A program made the position numbers and the translations under genes. Positions 26,613-37,279 of a DNA stretch of 43,249 nucleotides are shown in pieces. Under the pieces are notes generated by a model. The model worked only from the letters and a program-made list of their open reading frames with translations, searched no databases and was not told where the DNA came from. Source of the stretch: Pseudomonadota bacterium (GTDB lineage Bacteria; Pseudomonadota; Alphaproteobacteria; Rhizobiales; Hyphomicrobiaceae); assembly GCA_023423275.1 (NCBI GenBank), contig JAFAFW010000067.1:1-43249 (forward strand), written 5' to 3'. Each line of letters starts with the position of its first letter. The stretch's first letter is position 1.

Positions 26613-26859
26613 CACCCGTGCCTTTCTTTCGACGCTTTTGGACCTGCACATCGCCTGCTGGCGTAGCGAGAAAAATGCGGTATCGCAAGCGCGTGATTCT
26701 CGGTCAGATTGTCGGTGGGCAGACGTTGCGTGAGGGACCAGGAAGCACGCGGCGGCGTTGCGTCTTGAGAACTTGAACGCGCACGAATGGTGTAGGGGCT
26801 TGAGCCTTAAGCACGGGCGGATCAGCTTGGGTGGAGCGGGGTCTGGCGAAAGGGCAGAA

Positions 26860-29800
26860 GTGACGGAGCGGCCAACCGAGAGAACGCGTTCTGCTCGGCC
26901 GACCGCTCGTCCTGTCACAGTCAGGCCCGCGGCGCCGGCTGGGCGATCCGCAGCGGCTAAGCTGAAGCCGCTCGTCAAGCCCGCCCTGTTCTGCGGAAAA
27001 TATCTGCTGCCGCTTGTGCTCCTGGCGGCGCTGGCCATTGGCTTGTTTTACGTCCGCATCCTGTATGGCCCGATCTCGCTGAAGATGCTTGCGGAGCCGA
27101 TCGCCCGCAGCATCACCGCCGAGTTGCCCGGGTTCAGCGTCACGGTCGAGGACGCCCTTGTCCGGCTGAACGAGGAAGGTCAGGTCGAATTCCGTCTCCG
27201 CAACGTTCGGCTGCTCGACGACGACGGCGATGCGGTTGCCCTTGCGCCGCTGGCTGCCGTCGAAATGAGCGGCTCGGCATTGCGCCGGGCGCGACTGGCG
27301 CCATCGAAGGTCGTCTTGATCGAACCGCGCGTTCTTCTGGAATATTCCGAGGAGCGTGGACTTTCGTTCAGTTTTGCCAGGCCGGACAGCGAGGCGCCTG
27401 TTTCCGCGGAAGCCGCGGCGGCCTCGCCTGCCGCACCTTCGGCGAATACTGGCGTGCCAACACCGACGCCGGTTGGCTTGCCGATTGCTCTGCGAGAGCT
27501 GGAACTGGCGCGTACGATTGCCGAAACCACGGCCCACGCCAGGCGCAACAGTGACGCCGCGTCCTATCTCAGGGAACTCGGCTTCCGGAACGCCACGGTG
27601 TCGTTCGACGCTGGCGGCAAGCAGAACACGTGGCTTGTCGAGCAGGCGGATATCTCACTCACGCACAAACGGGTGCGCAGCATCATCGAGGGCGATGCGC
27701 GGGTGGCTTCCGCCCAGGGCCCGTGGAGCCTGCATTTCTGGACCGAGGCTTCCGATGCCACACAGCAGGTCTCGCTCAAGGCATCGATCCGGGACCTGAT
27801 ACCACGCAGCATTGCCGCCACGCTGCCCGGGCTGCAACCGCTGCAGGCGCTGGATTTGCCCGCGAATGGAGAGATCACGCTGGATCTCGCCTCGACCGGG
27901 GAACTTCAGGGCGGTGCGTTTTCTCTCGATCTGAAGCAGGGACGGCTGAGGCTTCCGTGGCTCGGCGATGGGCCTTTGAACATCGAGGAAGGCCGTCTCA
28001 ATCTACGCTACGTCCCCGGCGAACGGCTGCTGCGGGTTACTCCATCGACGCTGGTCTGGGGGCAGAACCGGTTGACCCTTCAAGGGCAGGTCGTCAGCAC
28101 GGCAAGCAAGGACGGTGGCGAGTCCTGGGCGTACGATCTGGCCGGGGTCGAAGGCCGGCTCGTTGCGGAGGATTTGAGCGTACCGCCGGTACCTCTGGAA
28201 GGCTGGATCGCGCAGGGATCTTTCAGACCGTCCAACGGGACGCTGATCGTCGATCAGTACGCCATACAAGCGGGAGGCGGGCAGATCCGGTTCTCCGGCA
28301 GGATCGGCGGTGACCGTCCGTCCAATGTTCAACTTGATGGGCAAATCGGTCCGATGCCGCGCGATACGTTGCTCGCGCTTTGGCCGCAAAGTCTGGCTTC
28401 GGATGCCCGCCAATGGGTCGCCGAGCATGTCGTTAGCGGTCAAGTCGATGGCGGAAACTTCAAGGCATCCGGAGACGCCGAGGCCGCCCGCGGTCCGGAA
28501 CCTCTTTCCGGCCTATCGCTGACACTCCAGGCGAGCGATGTCGTTCTGGAGCCCGTTGCTGGCCTTCCGCGCATTACGGTGCCGCACGTGTTGACCCGAC
28601 TGGATGGATCGCTCCTTGAAGTGACGATGCCGGAGGGTTCATCGCAGGTTTCCGAGGGGCGTCAGTTCGATCTGAAGAGCGGGCGCTTCACGGCGATCGA
28701 CCTCGGGACCGATCACGCGACAGGCCAGATCGCGTTGCAGCTTGACGGGCCTGCGGCCGGATTTCTCGAATTGCTCGAACGAGATGCAATCGGAATCAAT
28801 CGTCTGGAGGCGGTCAACAGCAGCACGGTCGAAGGCAAGATCGATGGGCAACTGTCTGTGACGCTCCCGTTGCGTTCCAACATCTCAGCGCGCGATCTGC
28901 GCGTCGAAGGCCGCGCGAAAGTGACGGATGGCCGCGCGAGGCGCCTGATCGGCAATCGCGATGCGCAGGCGGCCACCGTTACAATCGATATGAGCGAAAA
29001 AGCCATCGATGCGCGCGGAGACATGCTGTTGTCCGGTGTTCCCGTGAAGATCGGCTGGCAGCACATCTTCGACGCACCGCCCGAACGGCAACCGCCGTTG
29101 CGGCTGACCGCAACTTTGGACGGTGCAGACCGGACGCAGCTCGGTCTCGACATCGAGGATATCGTCCAGGGAGAAATCCCGGTCGAGATCACGATCACGA
29201 AAACTGAAAGCGCGGATCATCATGTTCTCGTCCGCGCGGATCTCTCCCGCGCCGATGTGGTCCTCGATAGTGTTGCATGGCGCAAGCCGCAGGGGCGCGC
29301 GGCCGCTTTGCAGTTCAACATGGCTGCCGGCGCGCGCCAGATGGTGGAACTGCACAATTTCCAGGTCGTCGGTGACGATATCGCCATCAACGGCCGCATG
29401 ACGCTGGACGCGAACAATCGCCTCAAGGAGTTCAATTTTCCGGAGTTCTCCGTCAATCTCATCAGCCGCCTCAACGTCCGGGGTGTGCTGCGCTCGGACC
29501 GGGTGTGGGAGGTCACGGCGCGTGGCCAAACTTATGATGGCCGCGATTTCTTCCGATCGCTCTTCTCGCTGGATGAGTTGAACGACAAGCTCAAGGGGCC
29601 GCGCAAGGACGCCCCGGGGCTGGAGCTCAAAGCAGAGATCGATAACGTTCTCGGTTTTTCCGAGGTCTCGCTGCGTAGCTTCACCATGCAATTGTCCAAG
29701 CGAGGCGACCGGCTGACGCAATTGTCTGCACGTGGAGCGCTGGATGGCGGCAAGTCGCTGGACGTCGAATTGCAGCAGGGGGAGCCTCGCAGTTTGATCG

Positions 29801-30531
29801 TCACGTCCGACGATGCAGGACAAGCGTTCCGCTTGGTGGATTTCTATCCGAGCCTCGTCAATGGCCGTCTGCGTCTCGAAGTAAATCTGGATGGCCGTGG
29901 CGCGGCCGAGAAAACCGGGCTGCTGCGCGTCGAGCGTTTCCGCATTCTCGGCGATCCGATCATCAGTGAAGTGCTTCAGTTCGACGAAACGCATCCCAAA
30001 AACCAGGGCCACGCGCGCGTTGTCCGCCAAGTCTTCGACTTTGATTGGATGCGGGTGCCGTTTTCGGTCGGGCACGGCCAGTTCGTCATGGGGGATTCGG
30101 AGATCAGGGGACCGCTGATCGGCGCGACCATGCGGGGCAAAGCGGACTTCCGCTCACGGCAGGTCAATATCGGCGGGACCTACGTGCCGCTGCAGGGGCT
30201 TAATTCAGCCGTCGGCTATATCCCGGGCCTGGGCCAGCTTCTGGCGGGGCCGCGCGGCGAGGGCGTTCTTGGCATTACGTTCGCGATCCGAGGCGCGATG
30301 AATCAGCCGCAAGTGCTGGTCAATCCGCTGTCTCTGGTCGCGCCCGGCATTTTCCGGGAGATGTTCCAGCTCACGCCAAATCAGACCGTGACACCGCCGC
30401 GTGCGCCTGCAAAGCGCAGCTCTTCCTCCAAGTCGCGGTCTGGTGCGTCCGCAAAGCAGGGCAATACCGAGCCTGAGGTTTTCACGGGCTGGTCGTCGGA
30501 GACCAGCACCACCGAACCCAAAAAGAAATAG
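26860..30531 (+). CDS. Large AsmA/YhdP-like envelope protein (DUF3971 domain)
   Basis: A protein of about 1,223 residues with a basic, Pro/Arg-rich N-terminus (about 1-45) and one membrane segment (about 48-68, LLPLVLLAALAIGLFYVRIL). A very long periplasmic region of repeated beta strands follows. Recognisable stretches include GFSVTVEDALVRLNEEGQVE near the anchor and the C-terminal YVPLQGLNSAVGYIPGLGQL / GVLGITFAIRGAMNQPQVLVNP, typical of the DUF3971 plus AsmA-like C-terminal pair seen in YhdP. Proteins of this group are bridge-like and are thought to move phospholipids between the inner and outer membranes. The C-terminal tail is Ser/Lys-rich. A GTG at 26860 with AAAGGG just upstream is my preferred start; the frame is open back to 26758, so this is uncertain by up to 34 codons. 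Confidence 0.85.
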   Translation: MTERPTERTRSARPTARPVTVRPAAPAGRSAAAKLKPLVKPALFCGKYLLPLVLLAALAIGLFYVRILYGPISLKMLAEPIARSITAELPGFSVTVEDALVRLNEEGQVEFRLRNVRLLDDDGDAVALAPLAAVEMSGSALRRARLAPSKVVLIEPRVLLEYSEERGLSFSFARPDSEAPVSAEAAAASPAAPSANTGVPTPTPVGLPIALRELELARTIAETTAHARRNSDAASYLRELGFRNATVSFDAGGKQNTWLVEQADISLTHKRVRSIIEGDARVASAQGPWSLHFWTEASDATQQVSLKASIRDLIPRSIAATLPGLQPLQALDLPANGEITLDLASTGELQGGAFSLDLKQGRLRLPWLGDGPLNIEEGRLNLRYVPGERLLRVTPSTLVWGQNRLTLQGQVVSTASKDGGESWAYDLAGVEGRLVAEDLSVPPVPLEGWIAQGSFRPSNGTLIVDQYAIQAGGGQIRFSGRIGGDRPSNVQLDGQIGPMPRDTLLALWPQSLASDARQWVAEHVVSGQVDGGNFKASGDAEAARGPEPLSGLSLTLQASDVVLEPVAGLPRITVPHVLTRLDGSLLEVTMPEGSSQVSEGRQFDLKSGRFTAIDLGTDHATGQIALQLDGPAAGFLELLERDAIGINRLEAVNSSTVEGKIDGQLSVTLPLRSNISARDLRVEGRAKVTDGRARRLIGNRDAQAATVTIDMSEKAIDARGDMLLSGVPVKIGWQHIFDAPPERQPPLRLTATLDGADRTQLGLDIEDIVQGEIPVEITITKTESADHHVLVRADLSRADVVLDSVAWRKPQGRAAALQFNMAAGARQMVELHNFQVVGDDIAINGRMTLDANNRLKEFNFPEFSVNLISRLNVRGVLRSDRVWEVTARGQTYDGRDFFRSLFSLDELNDKLKGPRKDAPGLELKAEIDNVLGFSEVSLRSFTMQLSKRGDRLTQLSARGALDGGKSLDVELQQGEPRSLIVTSDDAGQAFRLVDFYPSLVNGRLRLEVNLDGRGAAEKTGLLRVERFRILGDPIISEVLQFDETHPKNQGHARVVRQVFDFDWMRVPFSVGHGQFVMGDSEIRGPLIGATMRGKADFRSRQVNIGGTYVPLQGLNSAVGYIPGLGQLLAGPRGEGVLGITFAIRGAMNQPQVLVNPLSLVAPGIFREMFQLTPNQTVTPPRAPAKRSSSSKSRSGASAKQGNTEPEVFTGWSSETSTTEPKKK

Positions 30532-30564
30532 TTCAGCCGGTGGTGCCGGTCGGCGAAACGCTTC

Positions 30565-31821
30565 TTAGACCGGCCGCAGCAGCACGTGGCGCTTGCGGCC
30601 CATGGATAGCTTCACCACGCCGTCTGCCGAGATGTCGGCGTTGGTCAGGCTGGTCTTCTCGTCCGCAACGGGCTGATCATTGACCCGCAGTCCGCCGCTC
30701 TGAACCTGCCGCCTTGCTTCGCTGTTGGACTTCACCAGTCCCGCTTTCACGAAGGCCGTCAGAATGCCAAGTCCGCCAGCCAGTTCACTGGCCGGAATAT
30801 CGATCGTCGGCAATCCTTCGGCCAGGGTGCCCTGCTCGAACGTTTTGCGGGCGGTTTCTGCGGCAGCCTCGGCATTGGCGCGGCCGTGGATGAGCGCCGT
30901 TGCCTCGGTTGCAAGCGTCTTCTTGGCCTCGTTGATCTCAGCACCCTTGAGCGCGGCCAGTTTCGCGATCTCCGACATGGGCAGCGTCGTGAACAGCTTC
31001 AGGAAGCGTTCGACGTCCGCGTCCTCCGAATTGCGCCAGAACTGCCAGTAGTCATACGCGCTGAGCTGGTCCTCGTTGAGCCATACGGCCCCGGCCGCGG
31101 TCTTGCCCATCTTCGCACCGGATGCTGTGGTCAGCAGTGGCGTGGTGAGCGCGTAAAGCTGATGTGTTCCCATCCGGCGCCCGAGATCGACACCCAGAAC
31201 GATATTGCCCCACTGATCGGAGCCGCCCATCTGCAGGTTGCAGCCATAGCGCCGCGCCAGCTCGACGTAGTCGTAGGACTGCAGCAGCATGTAGTTGAAT
31301 TCGATGAACGACAGCTCCTGTTCGCGGTCGAGACGGAGCTTGGCCGAATCCATGGTCAGCATCCGGTTGACGGAGAAGTGACGGCCGACATCGCGCAAGA
31401 ACTCGATGTAGTTGAGCGGCGCCAGCCATTCCGCGTTGTCGATCATCAGAGCGTCCGTTCTGGCAGCTCCGAACTTAAGCAGCTTGGCGAACACCGTCTT
31501 GATGCTGTTCTTGTTGGCGTCGATCTGCTCGACGGTGAGGATGCGGCGGGTCTCGTCGCGGCCGGAGGGGTCGCCAACCCGTGTCGTGCCGCCACCCATC
31601 AGCGTGATCGGCTTGCCGGCGCCGGACTGCTGCAGCCAATGCAACATCATGATCGACAGCAGGTGTCCGACATGAAGCGAGGGCGCAGTGCAATCATAAC
31701 CGACGTAGCAGACGATCTCCTGCTTGGCCGCTAACCCATCGAGCGCCTCGAAATCGGAGCATTGATGGATCAGGCCGCGTTCTGTGAGAATCTTCAGGAA
31801 GTCGGATTTGGGTGCTGACAT
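30565..31821 (-). CDS. tyrS: Tyrosine-tRNA ligase
   Basis: A 418-residue class I tyrosyl-tRNA synthetase that charges tRNA-Tyr. The HIGH motif appears as HVGH at 50-53 (APSLHVGHL), the tyrosine-binding region as YMLLQSYDYVELARRY and MGGSDQWGN, and the KMSKS loop as KMGKT at 237-241. The C-terminal S4 RNA-binding domain (from about 350) ends in a conserved block with GGLRVNDQPV. The ATG at 31821 gives the normal family length; an open extension of almost 200 codons upstream overlaps the divergent anmK gene and is not coding. The gene converges on the AsmA-like gene with 33 bases between stops. Confidence 0.96.
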   Translation of the reverse strand: MSAPKSDFLKILTERGLIHQCSDFEALDGLAAKQEIVCYVGYDCTAPSLHVGHLLSIMMLHWLQQSGAGKPITLMGGGTTRVGDPSGRDETRRILTVEQIDANKNSIKTVFAKLLKFGAARTDALMIDNAEWLAPLNYIEFLRDVGRHFSVNRMLTMDSAKLRLDREQELSFIEFNYMLLQSYDYVELARRYGCNLQMGGSDQWGNIVLGVDLGRRMGTHQLYALTTPLLTTASGAKMGKTAAGAVWLNEDQLSAYDYWQFWRNSEDADVERFLKLFTTLPMSEIAKLAALKGAEINEAKKTLATEATALIHGRANAEAAAETARKTFEQGTLAEGLPTIDIPASELAGGLGILTAFVKAGLVKSNSEARRQVQSGGLRVNDQPVADEKTSLTNADISADGVVKLSMGRKRHVLLRPV

Positions 31822-31905
31822 GGCGGTGTTGCGCCAGCTTACCGGCGCCTCATATTTCGCTCTAGGGTGTTCGATGGTGGCGGGAACATGCACGGGAAGG
31901 TGCCA

Positions 31906-33051
31906 ATGGGCAAGCTGATACGCGTGCTGGGCCTCATGAGTGGCACATCGATGGATGGAATCGATGTGGCGTTGCTGGAGACCGACGGCGAGGATCGCGT
32001 CGAGCGCGGGCCGCGGGCGACATTTGCCTATCCTGAGAGCTTCCGCGCTCTGTTGCGGCAGGCCATTGCGGACGCCAAGGACGTGACGAGCCGAACAGAG
32101 CGACCGGGATGCCTGGCTGCCGTGGAGCGTGAACTGACGGAACGTCACGCTCAGGCGGTCGCACAGTTTCTGGCCGATCACGGGATGACGGCATCGGACA
32201 TCGATCTGCTGGGATTTCACGGGCAGACGGTGCTTCATCGCGCCCTGCCGCCGGGCAATTCCGGGCAGGACGAGGCCAAGGACGCCATCACCGTCCAGAT
32301 CGGCGACGGCGCCTTGCTTGCTGCCTTGACCGGAATTGACGTTGCCTACGACCTGCGTGCTGCGGACGTCGCCGCCGGCGGGCAGGGTGCGCCGTTGGCG
32401 CCGGCGTATCATCGCGCGCTAGCCGCACGACTGCCGCAGCGTCCGCTGGCGTTCCTCAATCTGGGAGGTATCGGCAACGTCACCTGGATCGGGGAAGATG
32501 GCCGGCTGATTGCCTTCGATACCGGGCCTGCCAACGCGCTGCTCGATGACTGGGTTTTCCGCCAGACCGGGCAGACTTACGATGCCGACGGGGCGCTCTC
32601 GCGCTCGGGTACCACGGACCAAGACGTCCTGCGCAGCTATCTGCTGCATCCCTATTTCGAGCGGCCGGTGCCGAAATCGCTGGATCGCGGAGACTTCAAC
32701 CTTGATCCGGCCGGCGCATTGAGCGCTGCCAATGGCGCTGCGACGCTGGCCGAGCTGACGGCGACGTGTGTGAAGTGCGGCCTCGCGTGGCTGCCGGAGC
32801 CGCCTGCGTTGTGGCTGGTCGGCGGCGGGGGACGGCGCAACAAGCATCTCATGGAGCGCTTGGCCTGGCATCTGGAGGCCCCTGTTGCACCGGTCGAAGT
32901 CATCGATCTCGACGGCGACAGCCTCGAAGCGGAGGCCTGGGCTTATCTGGCCGTGCGCGCGCTCAACGGTTTGCCGATCTCGTTTCCCGGCACAACCGGC
33001 ATTCAGGAGGCTCTGAGCGGTGGTGTGATCGCCCGGGCCCCGGGCGCTTGA
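31906..33051 (+). CDS. anmK: Anhydro-N-acetylmuramic acid kinase
   Basis: A 381-residue sugar kinase that converts 1,6-anhydro-N-acetylmuramic acid, released during cell-wall turnover, to MurNAc-6-phosphate. The opening phosphate-binding block GLMSGTSMDGIDVALLE lies at about 6-22. The central HGQTVLHRAL, DLRAADVAAGGQGAPLAPAYH, LNLGGIGNVTWI and FDTGPANALLDDW blocks are diagnostic of AnmK, and LWLVGGGGRRNKHLMERL precedes the C-terminal helix. ATG 31906 has GGGAAGG six bases upstream; an ATG at 31888 is the alternative. It is divergent from tyrS, with 84 bases between the starts, a pairing often seen in this group. It has no recycling partner (such as MurQ) in the window. Confidence 0.95.
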   Translation: MGKLIRVLGLMSGTSMDGIDVALLETDGEDRVERGPRATFAYPESFRALLRQAIADAKDVTSRTERPGCLAAVERELTERHAQAVAQFLADHGMTASDIDLLGFHGQTVLHRALPPGNSGQDEAKDAITVQIGDGALLAALTGIDVAYDLRAADVAAGGQGAPLAPAYHRALAARLPQRPLAFLNLGGIGNVTWIGEDGRLIAFDTGPANALLDDWVFRQTGQTYDADGALSRSGTTDQDVLRSYLLHPYFERPVPKSLDRGDFNLDPAGALSAANGAATLAELTATCVKCGLAWLPEPPALWLVGGGGRRNKHLMERLAWHLEAPVAPVEVIDLDGDSLEAEAWAYLAVRALNGLPISFPGTTGIQEALSGGVIARAPGA

Positions 33052-33072
33052 TCCGCGCGGGGCTGCCGGTCT

Positions 33073-33747
33073 CTATTTTTCTTCGCTCTTCTCGCGCAGG
33101 ATTTCGGCCAGTCTCCGGTCTACGTATTTGCCGACGCTCTCCTTCAGGGCAGCGATGCGGTCTTCGCCCTCGAAGAAGTGGTTGGCGCCAGGCACGATCT
33201 CGTGCTCGATCTTGATGCCCCTCTGAACCTTGGTCTTGATCGCAAGCTCGGCTACCGAAGCGGAGGGCACGACGCGGTCCTTCTCGCCGTTGATCAGCAG
33301 CCCCGACGACGGGCACGGTGCCAGGAACGAGAAGTCATACAGATTGGCGGGCGGTGCGACGCAGATGAAGGCGTCGATCTCGGGGCGCCGCATCAGAAGC
33401 TGCATGGCGATCCAGGTGCCGAACGAAACACCGACGATCCAGCAGCTCTTTGATTCCGGCTTGGCGATCTGCAGCCAGTCGAGGGCTGACGCCGCGTCGG
33501 AAAGCTCGCCTGGGCCATTGTCGAAGAAGCCCTGACTGCGGCCGACGCCGCGGAAGTTGAAGCGCAGGACCGAAAAGCCCCGCTCCACGAACGCGTAATA
33601 CAGGTTGTAAACGACCTGATTGTTCATGGTCCCGCCGAACTGCGGGTGGGGGTGGAGGATCAGCGCGACCGGGCTGTCCTTGGCGGGTTCGTGGTGATAG
33701 CGCGCTTCGATCCGTCCTGCGGGGCCGTTGATAATCAGCTCGGGCAT
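33073..33747 (-). CDS. Alpha/beta hydrolase, cytoplasmic
   Basis: A 224-residue serine hydrolase of the small alpha/beta hydrolase group often annotated in Hyphomicrobiales next to suf genes. The strand-turn HPHPQFGGTMNN near 32-43 gives the HGG-like oxyanion region. FNFRGVGRSQG is followed by the nucleophile elbow GVSFG (Ser near 108). The acidic residue is probably Asp in LLINGEKDRVVP, and the catalytic His lies in VPGANHFFEG. No signal peptide is present. Substrate and role are unknown; the fold would fit an esterase or thioesterase. It is divergent from iscR, with a 293-base gap that holds the iscR promoter. Confidence 0.85.
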   Translation of the reverse strand: MPELIINGPAGRIEARYHHEPAKDSPVALILHPHPQFGGTMNNQVVYNLYYAFVERGFSVLRFNFRGVGRSQGFFDNGPGELSDAASALDWLQIAKPESKSCWIVGVSFGTWIAMQLLMRRPEIDAFICVAPPANLYDFSFLAPCPSSGLLINGEKDRVVPSASVAELAIKTKVQRGIKIEHEIVPGANHFFEGEDRIAALKESVGKYVDRRLAEILREKSEEK

Positions 33748-33858
33748 TGGTCCTCGAGGTTGTTTGTTGTGCCGCCCGCGTCACGACGTCCGTGGAACAT
33801 GCCGTCCATCCGCCGAAAGACACTGGATGAAAAGACTGCGGCGAGCATATTTGTAAAC

Positions 33859-33887
33859 TTGACTTCCGGGCTCGGAATTCCCATAGT
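33859..33887 (+). promoter_or_regulatory. Probable sigma-70-type promoter of the iscR-suf operon
   Basis: TTGACT at 33859-33864 and CATAGT at 33882-33887 are separated by 17 bases, matching the housekeeping promoter layout. It points towards iscR, whose start lies about 150 bases downstream. Confidence 0.55.
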
Positions 33888-33904
33888 CTGGCGAGAATTA
33901 GAAC

Positions 33905-33927
33905 AGTTCGAAAGTCCAAGTCGAACT
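33905..33927. promoter_or_regulatory. Candidate operator in the iscR leader
   Basis: AGTTCGA (33905-33911) and TCGAACT (33921-33927) form a perfect 7-bp inverted repeat with a nine-base spacer, 18 bases downstream of the -10 element proposed for iscR. Its place suggests a repressor site, possibly for IscR itself or another iron-responsive regulator, but it does not match a motif I know with certainty. Confidence 0.42.
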
Positions 33928-34040
33928 TGCAGGCAGCAGTGTCTGCCCGACAGCGCCCTTCTAGCACGGGTGCGGGTGGCAATTGCAAGGCCTGCGTTGA
34001 AGCACTGGCATCGCATGTTCTGGTGAACGGAGACGAGACG

Positions 34041-34496
34041 GTGGAACTGAATACGCGAGGTCGATACGCGGTCATGGCGATGGCCGACCTTGCCATGCAC
34101 GGTGGCGACACGGCAGTGCCGCTGTCTGCGATCGCCGAGCGCCAGCATCTCTCCATTGCCTATCTCGAACAGTTGTTCCTGAAGCTGCGGCGGGCTGGGC
34201 TCGTGGAAAGCGAGCGCGGCCGGGCCGGCGGCTATCGTCTCAGCCGCCCGTCGACGGACATCATGGTCGAGCAGATCATGACGGCCGTCGAGGAAGAGAC
34301 GCGCATGACGCGCTGCCTCAGCGAGAGCAGCGTCGGGTGTCTCGGCGAAGGCAAGTGTCTGACGCACAACCTATGGCACGCGCTGGGCGACCACATCCGC
34401 ACGTTCTTGCAGAGCGTCAGTCTGCGCGAAGTGCTCGACGGTGTTCCTCTGCATAAGCGTGCTCCTCATCTCACCGGCGTGGACGCTGCAGAATGA
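34041..34496 (+). CDS. iscR: Rrf2-family Fe-S regulator IscR
   Basis: A 151-residue Rrf2-family transcription regulator. The winged helix-turn-helix occupies about 1-75 (LNTRGRYAVMAMADLAMH ... ISIAYLEQLFLKLRRAGLV-like segment, RGRAGGYRLSRP). Three Cys residues and a following His in TRCLSESSVGCLGEGKCLTH (about 92-111) match the [2Fe-2S] ligand pattern of IscR. The start is a GTG at 34041 with GGAG eight bases upstream, which gives the normal first residues MELNTRGRYAV. As in other bacteria it should sense Fe-S supply and repress or activate its own operon. Its stop codon overlaps the start of the desulfurase gene (ATGA), so sensor and sulfur source are translated together. Confidence 0.93.
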   Translation: MELNTRGRYAVMAMADLAMHGGDTAVPLSAIAERQHLSIAYLEQLFLKLRRAGLVESERGRAGGYRLSRPSTDIMVEQIMTAVEEETRMTRCLSESSVGCLGEGKCLTHNLWHALGDHIRTFLQSVSLREVLDGVPLHKRAPHLTGVDAAE

Positions 34497-35632
34497 GTGC
34501 ACAGCGGACATACCTCGATCATAACGCGACGGCGCCGTTGCGGCCGGAAGCGCGTGCGGCGGTGATTGCCGCCCTGGACGAAGTCGGCAATCCGTCGTCG
34601 GTTCACAGCGAAGGCCGCCGTGCGCGCGCCATCGTCGAGGAAGCCCGCGAGAAGGTTGCAGCGTTGGTCGGCGCTCGCCCAGCACAGGTCGTCTTCACCA
34701 GCGGTGCGACCGAGGCGAATGCCTGGGTGATGCGCGCGGGCTGGGATCTGGTGATGGCCCCCATGACGGAGCATGACTCCGTGCTGGCACCGGCCAGAGC
34801 GGCGGCGACACGGGTGATCAATCTACGCGTCGCGGAATCGGGTGAAGTTCTGCGCGATGTATTGGCTGAGGCGCTTGAGCGCGAAGCCGGCAAGGGTGGC
34901 CGTCGTTTGCTCAGCATCCAGCTTGCCAATAGTGAGACCGGTGTGATTCAGCCGGTGGCCGAGGTGACGGCGCTCGCGCGTTCTCACGGTGCGTCCGTGC
35001 ATTGCGATGCCGTCCAGGCTGTCGGACGTGTGCCCGTCGATTTCGCAGCGCTGGATGTCGATTGCCTCAGTCTGTCGGCGCACAAGATCGGCGGCCCGAA
35101 GGGCGTCGGCGCGCTGGTGGTCAAGGATGGTTTTGAGCCTGCCGCGCTGATCTCTGGCGGTGGCCAGGAGCGGCGCCGACGGTCGGGAACCGAGAACGTC
35201 GCTGGTATCGCCGGTTTCGGTGCCGCGGCCGAAGCAGCGCGACGCGATCTGGTTGATGCAGCACGCATCACGCGTTTGCGTGACCGGCTGGAACAGGGCG
35301 CGCGCGATGCGGTGCCCGCGACCGTTGCGATTGCCAAGGATGCGGACCGGCTCGGCAATACCGCCAGTTTGGCCCTGCCGGGACATACGTCCGAAACGCT
35401 CGTGATCAAGCTCGATCTGGCGGGCATCGCCGTCAGTGCGGGCGCGGCGTGTTCGTCGGGCAAGGTCGGAACGAGCCCCGTGCTTGTGGCGATGGGCTTG
35501 CCGCCGGAGGTCGCCAATAGCGCTGTCCGGGTCAGCCTCGGCTGGAACTCCACGGACAGCGACGTCGATAGATTTCTTGAGGCTTGGGCCACAATTGCGA
35601 ACGCAAAAGGCCGCCAGCGTGCGGCCGCCTGA
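34493..35632 (+). CDS. Cysteine desulfurase, class I (NifS/IscS type)
   Basis: A 379-residue PLP-dependent enzyme that removes sulfur from L-cysteine for Fe-S cluster assembly. The first block YLDHNATAPLRPEA and NPSSVHSEGR are typical of NifS/IscS. The PLP pocket is seen in FTSGATEANAW and HCDAVQAVGRVPVDF, and the PLP Lys lies in SLSAHKIGGPKGVGAL. The sulfur-carrying Cys is in the loop GAACSSGKVGTSPV, of class I type. It is translationally coupled to iscR and precedes sufB by 44 bases. A second desulfurase of class II (SufS) is encoded later in the same operon, so the two may serve different acceptors. Confidence 0.92.
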   Translation: MSAQRTYLDHNATAPLRPEARAAVIAALDEVGNPSSVHSEGRRARAIVEEAREKVAALVGARPAQVVFTSGATEANAWVMRAGWDLVMAPMTEHDSVLAPARAAATRVINLRVAESGEVLRDVLAEALEREAGKGGRRLLSIQLANSETGVIQPVAEVTALARSHGASVHCDAVQAVGRVPVDFAALDVDCLSLSAHKIGGPKGVGALVVKDGFEPAALISGGGQERRRRSGTENVAGIAGFGAAAEAARRDLVDAARITRLRDRLEQGARDAVPATVAIAKDADRLGNTASLALPGHTSETLVIKLDLAGIAVSAGAACSSGKVGTSPVLVAMGLPPEVANSAVRVSLGWNSTDSDVDRFLEAWATIANAKGRQRAAA

Positions 35633-35676
35633 GCCAGTTAACGGATAAAGCGAGAAGAAAGTACGGGATTGAGATC

Positions 35677-37146
<1,470 letters not shown>

Positions 37147-37279
37147 CGATCGGCGTAGACGCGCACGCGCGTTGGTTGCAAAATCAGACGTCGGACCGCG
37201 GTGGATCCGGCGCAGTCTGTAGCGGGTAGGGGGCCACAAGGACGAGAGCCTGGCCCCGATGTCAGTTCGGAGGAAACCA

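Noticed and set aside
31822..32412. N-terminal extension of tyrosyl-tRNA synthetase by almost 200 codons
   Set aside because: It would overlap the divergent anmK gene and has no similarity to any synthetase; the ATG at 31821 gives the normal length.
37230..37257. A 7-bp hairpin between sufB and the small coiled-coil gene as a terminator
   Set aside because: The loop is 14 bases and no T-run follows; at most it is an mRNA-stability element, so I only mention it with the small gene.
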